From: Pseudomonadota bacterium
GTDB lineage: Bacteria; Pseudomonadota; Gammaproteobacteria; Burkholderiales; Burkholderiaceae_C
Direction of reading: 5' to 3'
Assembly: GCA_023387335.1 (NCBI GenBank)
Contig: JAEWIF010000049.1
Location: forward strand, 91,114 to 155,113
DNA: 64,000 nt
The translations under genes were made by a program, and so were the position numbers. Numbering within the stretch: position 1 is the stretch's first letter; each line of letters opens with the position of its first letter. Below the pieces are notes generated by a model that saw only the letters and a program-made list of their open reading frames with translations, did not search any database and had not been told where the DNA came from. This document shows positions 59,313-64,000 of the stretch, piece by piece.

Positions 59313-59948
59313 TTGAGCCCGGCAGTCACGGTCCGTAGCTGCGTTCTCGCCGCGGCCGCCGCGATGGCGGCCTTCGGGGCGTCGCCCGCGGTCGCGCGCG
59401 GGAGCGCCGATGCGGTCCTGCAGGGCGAGACCGTCGTCAGCTGGGGGAGCGTCACGGTCGCCGCGGACCGTGAACTGGCGTTCGAGGTCCTCACCGACTA
59501 CGATCGCATGGACCAGTTCATTCCCGGAATGATCGAATCCACCGTGGCATCGCGCAGCGACAACGGCGCGATCGTGGACCAGGTGGCCGAGGAGGGTGTC
59601 CTGTTCTTCCGGCAGCGGGTGGCCGTGCGGCTGGAGATCGGCGAGACGCCGCCTTCGATGATCACGCTGCGCGCGCTCGCGGGCAGCTTCAGGCAGTTCG
59701 AGGGCACCTACGCAGTGTCGCACCGCGGCGAGCAGACGCTGATCGAGTATCGCGGACGGTTCGTGCCGGACTTCGAGCTGCCGGCCGTGGTGGGGCTGTA
59801 TGCCGTGCGGCATTCGCTGCGGCGGCATCTTGAGGCGATCGCCGACGAGATCGAGCGCCGCGCGGCCGGCCGGCAGGTGCCGGCCGCCGGAAAATCGCCG
59901 GTCGGCGCGGCAGTGCCCGCGCTGGAACGCAACGAGAGGAACGGATGA
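59313..59948 (+). CDS. Exported SRPBCC (START/cyclase-like) protein
   Basis: 211 residues with a TTG start at 59313, 10 bases after the GCHII stop; no ATG precedes the signal peptide (VRSCVLAAAAAMAAFGASPA, cleavage near VARG). The mature part is a SRPBCC helix-grip fold: AADRELAFEVLTDYDRMDQF, VDQVAEEGVLFFRQRVAVRL and RFVPDFELPAVVGLYAVRHS. Such folds bind hydrophobic or aromatic ligands, or cyclise them. Export to the periplasm, between two cytosolic cyclohydrolase genes, suggests it binds or finishes the product there. It overlaps folE by ATGA. Confidence 0.8.
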   Translation: MSPAVTVRSCVLAAAAAMAAFGASPAVARGSADAVLQGETVVSWGSVTVAADRELAFEVLTDYDRMDQFIPGMIESTVASRSDNGAIVDQVAEEGVLFFRQRVAVRLEIGETPPSMITLRALAGSFRQFEGTYAVSHRGEQTLIEYRGRFVPDFELPAVVGLYAVRHSLRRHLEAIADEIERRAAGRQVPAAGKSPVGAAVPALERNERNG

Positions 59949-60661
59949 AGAGCAAGGTGACGGCGATCGGCAAGGCGAGCAGCGACGATGGCCGACCCAT
60001 TTCGGAGGTGATCCGCGAGCGCATCAAGGCCGCCGGACGGCGCTTCCATGCGAACGACAACATCGCCGAGTTCATCCACTCCGACGAGGAGCGGGCGCAG
60101 TTGCGCCGCGAGGTCGAGACGCAGGTGGAGGGGCTGCTGCGCGCCCTCGTGATCGACACCGAATCGGACCACAACACCCAGGACACCGCGCGCCGGGTGG
60201 CGAGGATGTACGTGACCGAGGTCTTCTCCGGCCGCTACGAAGATCCGCCGCCGATGACCGAGTTCCCCAACGTGGAGAAGCTCAACGAGCTGATGGTGAT
60301 CGGACCGATCACCGCCCGCTCCGCGTGCTCCCATCACCTGTGCCCGATCATGGGCCGGATCTGGGTGGGCGTGCTGCCCAACGCCGAGTCCAACCTGATC
60401 GGGCTGTCCAAGTACGCGCGTCTCGCGGACTGGATCATGAGCCGACCGCAGATCCAGGAGGAAGCGGTGAAGACGCTCGCGGACGAGCTCGAGTCCAAGC
60501 TCGCCCCCGATGGCCTCGCGGTCGTCATGAAGGCGGACCACTTCTGCATGCACTGGCGCGGGGTCAAGGACGCGAGCGTGATGATCACCTCCATCATGCG
60601 CGGATCGTTCCTGCGCGACTCGAGCCTGCGCAAGGAGTTCCTGGACCTGATCGGCCGCTGA
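59945..60661 (+). CDS. folE: GTP cyclohydrolase I (FolE-type, divergent)
   Basis: 238 residues. T-fold motifs: TARRVARMYVTEVFSGRYED, SACSHHLCPIMGRIWVGVLP with zinc Cys128 and His131, LIGLSKYARLADWI and HFCMHWRGVKD with zinc Cys201. The usual C-E-H-H is C-S-H-H here, and the C-terminal R-x-E-F region is short, so it belongs to a divergent subgroup. The zinc set is complete, so conversion of GTP to dihydroneopterin triphosphate is likely. A cell needs one FolE for folate; a second copy inside this cluster would serve the cluster's product. Confidence 0.88.
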   Translation: MKSKVTAIGKASSDDGRPISEVIRERIKAAGRRFHANDNIAEFIHSDEERAQLRREVETQVEGLLRALVIDTESDHNTQDTARRVARMYVTEVFSGRYEDPPPMTEFPNVEKLNELMVIGPITARSACSHHLCPIMGRIWVGVLPNAESNLIGLSKYARLADWIMSRPQIQEEAVKTLADELESKLAPDGLAVVMKADHFCMHWRGVKDASVMITSIMRGSFLRDSSLRKEFLDLIGR

Positions 60662-60836
60662 GGGCCGCCGCGCCGGCTTGGGCCGGCCCCGCGCCCGGAC
60701 TCCGGCGCGCGGTCCGTCCGGCCGATCGGACCGCGCCGACCGACCATCGGAAGGGCGCTGCGGGCGGCCAGCCAACGGCTAGATTTCGTGCATCGGGACA
60801 TTGGGATCCCCGCGAAGGCGGCGGTCCGGCACGATC

Positions 60837-63245
60837 ATGGCGTCAGGCAGAACCGGGACCAGCATCAGCAACGCGTCGCAGACCGCGTCGGTCGACGTCT
60901 GGGCCACCGTCGTTCCGGAAAGCTCCGCGGAGGTGAGCGACGCCATCCGTCGCAGCAGCGGACGCCTTTCCGTCAGCAGCGCGCGCTACAGCCCCGACAG
61001 CCAGTTCGCGCTGGACGGCGCGCTGCACATCGACATGTCGCGCCTGAACCGGGTGATCCGCTTCGAGCCGATGGCGGGCCTGCTGCGGGTGCAGGCGGGC
61101 ATCCGCTGGCACGAGCTGCTGCGCTTCATCCAGCCGCACGGCTTCGCCGTCAAGGTGATGCCGCAGTTCGCCAACTTCAGCGTGGGCGGCTCGGTGGCGA
61201 GCAATGCCCACGGGCACTATGTGGGCGTCGGCCCGATCGCCTCCACCATCCGCCGGCTGAGCGTGGTGCTGGCGGACGGCAGCCTGGTCGAGGCGAGCCG
61301 CGAGGATCATCCGGACCTGTTCGCCGCGGTCGTCGGCGGCTTCGGCGGCGTCGCCGTGGTGGTCGAGGTCGAGCTGGAGCTGACCGAGAACACGCCGTTG
61401 CTGCGCAAGTCCGTGCGCCTGCCGGCCGACCAGTACGTCGACTACTTCAAGGCGCGGATCGCGACCGACCCCGGCGCCGTCTTTCACTCGGCCGAGTTCT
61501 ACATGCCGGCCATGCGCCGACTGCGCACCCGCACCTGGGTGAGCTCGCAGGAGCGTTGCACCAACGACCAGCCGCTCAACCTCCCCGGCGTCGAGGATCC
61601 GCTGCGCAAGGTGTTCGACTGGTCGCGTCCGACCTCCTGGTTCGGCCGGATGCGCGAGGAGCTGATCGTCGAGCCGCTGCGCTACGGCCGCAAGGCGGTC
61701 CACTGGCGCAACTACGAGGCGAGCCACGACCTGGTGGAGTTCGACCCCCGGATCCACGAGGATCCCTCGCTCGAGCTCCAGGAGTACGTCGTGAGCCCGG
61801 CGTACGCCGCCACCTTCCTCACCCGCATGCGCGAGATCCTGGCGCGCTACAAGGTGCCGGCGGTGCACCTGTCCATCCGGCACTACGGCGCCTGCCAGGA
61901 CACCTACCTCAGCCTGGCCGGGCGCGATTCGTTCGCCTTCCTGCTTGCCGTGCGCTCGCACCCGGGCGATGCCCTCAAGGCCGACTACGCCGTGTGGAGC
62001 CGCGAGCTGGTCGATGCGGCGCTGGAGGGGGCCGGCTGCTTCAATCCCGCCTACCACATGCATGCCACGGCGGAGCAGTTCGCCCAGGCCTTCCCGAGAC
62101 GCCAGGAGCTGCTGCTCGCCAAGCGCAAGTACGACCCGGACAACCGCTTCGGCAACGGTCTCTGGAGCCGCTATCTCGACGGCGATCCGGTGCCCGAGTC
62201 GGCCGAGCCCGGGGAAATCTCCGAGTTCCGCGCCGCCTTCGCCCAGATGACCTCGCGCGACGCCGTCTACCGCCTGCTGGACGAGTGCGGCCCGCGCGGG
62301 CATGCCCCGCGGATGCTGGGCTTGCTGGAGCGCATGGCCCAGCGCTCCGCCGAGGACGAGCTGATCTATCGCAACATGCGCGGCACGCTGCTCAAGTGGC
62401 GCAACTCCGCGCTCGCCGGCCTGACCATGCGCCAGGGTGACTGGCAGCTTGCCCTGCACCGGCGGCTTGCACGCTACACCCGCGAGCGGCTCGGCGACCT
62501 CGCCGGCTTCGACGGCAAGCAGGTGCAGGGTCTGCTCGAGGTCGCGAGCCGCGGCCGGCATGCCGAGGCGCTGCGCCGCCACGTGAAGGTGGCCGCCGCG
62601 CGCCAGCTCGACGACTTCGGCTGCCAGTTCGCCGAGGGCGGCGCCGGTTGGCTGGAATCCCGCGTGCCGGCGCGGGCGGCCGTCGGCGACGTCCTCGTCT
62701 GGAACGGCGAGGCGGCGGGCGACGCGGCCAGCGCCGACGTGGTGACCCTCTACGGCGGGCTGAGCGGGCTGCCCTCGACCCAGGTGGCGCCATGCCTCGC
62801 CCGCCTCGCGTCCGTGGTGCGCCCGGGTGGCCTGCTGCTGCTCCTCGAGCACGACGTCGAGACGGCGCATGCCGGACTCGAGGCCTCGCTCGCGGTCACG
62901 CTGGCGTTCCTCTGCGCGGGCGAGACCTGGGAGGCAAGCCAGGCGCATCCGCGCGCCTTCCGCGCCGCCGACGAGTGGATCGCGGTCATGCAGGAGCACG
63001 GCCTCTTCCCGGTGGGCCAGCGTGAGCGGATCCCGCGCTCGCCTTTCGGCGACACCCTGATGGCGTTCCGCCGGCCGCTGCCCGGCGAGCATCCGGGCGC
63101 CGGGGCCGGCGCCGGAAGCGATGTCGCGCAGCACGACCGGGACGCTGACGATCACGGCCTCGCGGTCGGCGATGGCGACGACCGCGAGCAGCGGTTGGCG
63201 CCGTACCTGCGCAAAGACAACAGCGCGATTCCGGGCAGCCGTTAA
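60837..63245 (+). CDS. FAD-linked oxidase fused to a methyltransferase-like domain
   Basis: 802 residues from the ATG at 60837. Residues about 15-200 form a PCMH-type FAD-binding domain: RYSPDSQFALDGALHIDMSR, FANFSVGGSVASNAHGHYVG and VVGGFGGVAVVVEVELELTE. The substrate domain to about 465 resembles aldonolactone oxidases (KRKYDPDNRFGNGLWSRYL). From about 600 to 770 comes a Rossmann-like stretch with PARAAVGDVLVWNG, ADVVTLYGGLSGL and SVVRPGGLLLLLEHDVE, as in methyltransferases but without a clear G-x-G-x-G, so it may be inactive or a binding domain. It follows folE by 175 bases. Confidence 0.82.
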   Translation: MASGRTGTSISNASQTASVDVWATVVPESSAEVSDAIRRSSGRLSVSSARYSPDSQFALDGALHIDMSRLNRVIRFEPMAGLLRVQAGIRWHELLRFIQPHGFAVKVMPQFANFSVGGSVASNAHGHYVGVGPIASTIRRLSVVLADGSLVEASREDHPDLFAAVVGGFGGVAVVVEVELELTENTPLLRKSVRLPADQYVDYFKARIATDPGAVFHSAEFYMPAMRRLRTRTWVSSQERCTNDQPLNLPGVEDPLRKVFDWSRPTSWFGRMREELIVEPLRYGRKAVHWRNYEASHDLVEFDPRIHEDPSLELQEYVVSPAYAATFLTRMREILARYKVPAVHLSIRHYGACQDTYLSLAGRDSFAFLLAVRSHPGDALKADYAVWSRELVDAALEGAGCFNPAYHMHATAEQFAQAFPRRQELLLAKRKYDPDNRFGNGLWSRYLDGDPVPESAEPGEISEFRAAFAQMTSRDAVYRLLDECGPRGHAPRMLGLLERMAQRSAEDELIYRNMRGTLLKWRNSALAGLTMRQGDWQLALHRRLARYTRERLGDLAGFDGKQVQGLLEVASRGRHAEALRRHVKVAAARQLDDFGCQFAEGGAGWLESRVPARAAVGDVLVWNGEAAGDAASADVVTLYGGLSGLPSTQVAPCLARLASVVRPGGLLLLLEHDVETAHAGLEASLAVTLAFLCAGETWEASQAHPRAFRAADEWIAVMQEHGLFPVGQRERIPRSPFGDTLMAFRRPLPGEHPGAGAGAGSDVAQHDRDADDHGLAVGDGDDREQRLAPYLRKDNSAIPGSR

Positions 63246-63315
63246 GGTCTACACTTGTCGGGCACCTGCATTCTCGACGACTGACCTCCACGACCCCGAC
63301 ACGGGCTGCACCACC

Positions 63316-63999
63316 GTGGGCGAGCATACCGCCAGATCCTTCGACGCCGACATCGACCTGTTGCGAAGCAACGTGCTGAAGATGGGCGGGCTGGTCGAGC
63401 GGCAGGTGCAGCGCGCGGTGGACGGCATCCGCCTCATGGACCTCGGCCTCGTGGCGGAGGTGCTGGCCGACGAGGAGGTGGTCAACCGGCTGCACGTGCA
63501 GACCGACCTGATGTGCAACCGGGTGATCGCCAAGCGGCAGCCGATCGCGATCGACCTGCGCGAGATCATCGCGATACTGCACATGATCAACGACCTCGAG
63601 CGCGTCGGCGACGAGGCCAAGAAGGTGGCCCTCAAGGTGAGGCGCCTCGGCGGCAAGTCGCTCCCGGTGCCGGTGCAGCCGATCAGCGCGATGGCGGCCG
63701 ACGCCTGCGACATGCTGCGGCTCGCGCTCGACGCCTTCGTGCGCCACGACACGGGCATCGCCCAGACGCTCACCGAGCGCGACCGCAACCTCGACAGCCA
63801 GCGCGACGCCATCGTCGCGGACCTGCTCGCCAACATGGCGACCGCGCCGGCCACCATCGGGACCGCCATGGACCTGGTGCTGGTGGTGCAGTCCCTGGAG
63901 CGGGTGGGGGACCACGCGAAGAACGTCGCGGAGTACGTGGTGAACGTCGTGGAGGGGGTGGACAGCCGGCACGACGCGATCGCTTCGCGGGCGCCTTAG
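63316..63999 (+). CDS. phoU: PhoU-family phosphate-signalling regulator
   Basis: 227 residues from a GTG at 63316; the frame extends upstream without protein-like character and no ribosome binding site is clear. Two three-helix PhoU repeats: SFDADIDLLRSNVLKMGGLV, NDLERVGDEAKKVALKV (E/D-x3-D metal cluster) and SLERVGDHAKNVAEYVVNVV. PhoU connects the Pst phosphate transporter with PhoR. It is 71 bases after the FAD oxidase and ends one base before the window edge, so pst genes may lie beyond. The link with the cluster is uncertain. Confidence 0.93.
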   Translation: MGEHTARSFDADIDLLRSNVLKMGGLVERQVQRAVDGIRLMDLGLVAEVLADEEVVNRLHVQTDLMCNRVIAKRQPIAIDLREIIAILHMINDLERVGDEAKKVALKVRRLGGKSLPVPVQPISAMAADACDMLRLALDAFVRHDTGIAQTLTERDRNLDSQRDAIVADLLANMATAPATIGTAMDLVLVVQSLERVGDHAKNVAEYVVNVVEGVDSRHDAIASRAP

Positions 64000-64000
64000 G

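Overview
This is a high-GC (about 70% by eye) bacterial window of about 63 protein genes, with no rRNA, tRNA, CRISPR array, integrase or transposase that I can see. Positions 1 to about 46.7 kb look like a Burkholderiales (Comamonadaceae-type) chromosome. The signs are Bug/TctC solute receptors next to CoA-transferase and enolase-superfamily genes, a complete sox operon of betaproteobacterial layout, a quinol NO reductase, and many LysR regulators. From about 46.8 kb to the end the gene content changes to TonB, MlrC, a PhyH dioxygenase and a pterin/flavin-type cluster, and CTC leucine codons look commoner. The two parts meet inside a (GGC/GGA)n tract in which two unrelated genes are both broken. 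That point may be a real rearrangement or an assembly join.

Layout of the left part. 0-3.8 kb: a partial beta-propeller protein, a Vgb-like protein and malic enzyme MaeB. 3.9-8.4 kb: a nitric-oxide and low-oxygen module with an Fnr-type regulator, hemerythrin, DUF2249, NorZ and a DUF59 protein, with two FNR boxes between the divergent transcripts. 8.4-12.3 kb: LysR, an enolase-superfamily enzyme, a Bug receptor and an arylmalonate-decarboxylase-like enzyme. 12.4-14.4 kb: a solute-binding protein behind a hairpin that holds its ribosome binding site, a VOC protein and a small secreted protein. 14.5-19.8 kb: a cytochrome c oxidase with CuA plus heme c on subunit II and subunits I and III fused, next to two cytochromes c. 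19.8-24.5 kb: a PaoABC-type molybdenum hydroxylase and a Cys-rich copper-storage-type bundle. 24.4-27.7 kb: LysR, a CaiB-type CoA transferase and Bug. 27.6-32.7 kb: an orphan response regulator with a repeat-derived tail, a flavodoxin-like reductase, DUF192, an FAD monooxygenase, DUF2783, DUF3237 and an ankyrin protein.

32.7-42.7 kb is a full thiosulfate-oxidation locus on the minus strand: soxT, dsrE-like, soxR, soxH, soxW, soxC, soxD, soxY, soxZ, soxA, soxX, soxB. SoxR probably acts at two similar dyads, upstream of dsrE-soxR and upstream of soxC. The electrons released could enter the caa3-type oxidase encoded at 16 kb. 42.8-46.5 kb holds an alpha/beta hydrolase, a TraX-like protein, an MFS exporter and DUF2164.

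The right part has a Fur box and a truncated tonB, then mlrC and a PhyH dioxygenase. It then has an operon of CDP-alcohol phosphatidyltransferase, alkaline-phosphatase-fold membrane protein and LysR. Divergent from that is a set of alcohol-dehydrogenase-like, PTPS-like, glycosyltransferase, methyltransferase, RibD-reductase-like, GTP cyclohydrolase II, exported SRPBCC, GTP cyclohydrolase I, FAD oxidase/methyltransferase fusion and PhoU. I know of no defined pathway with this gene set. The PTPS homologue has lost its catalytic Cys and one zinc His. This cluster is the best candidate here for an undescribed system, perhaps a glycosylated or methylated, lipid-associated pterin or pyrimidine metabolite.
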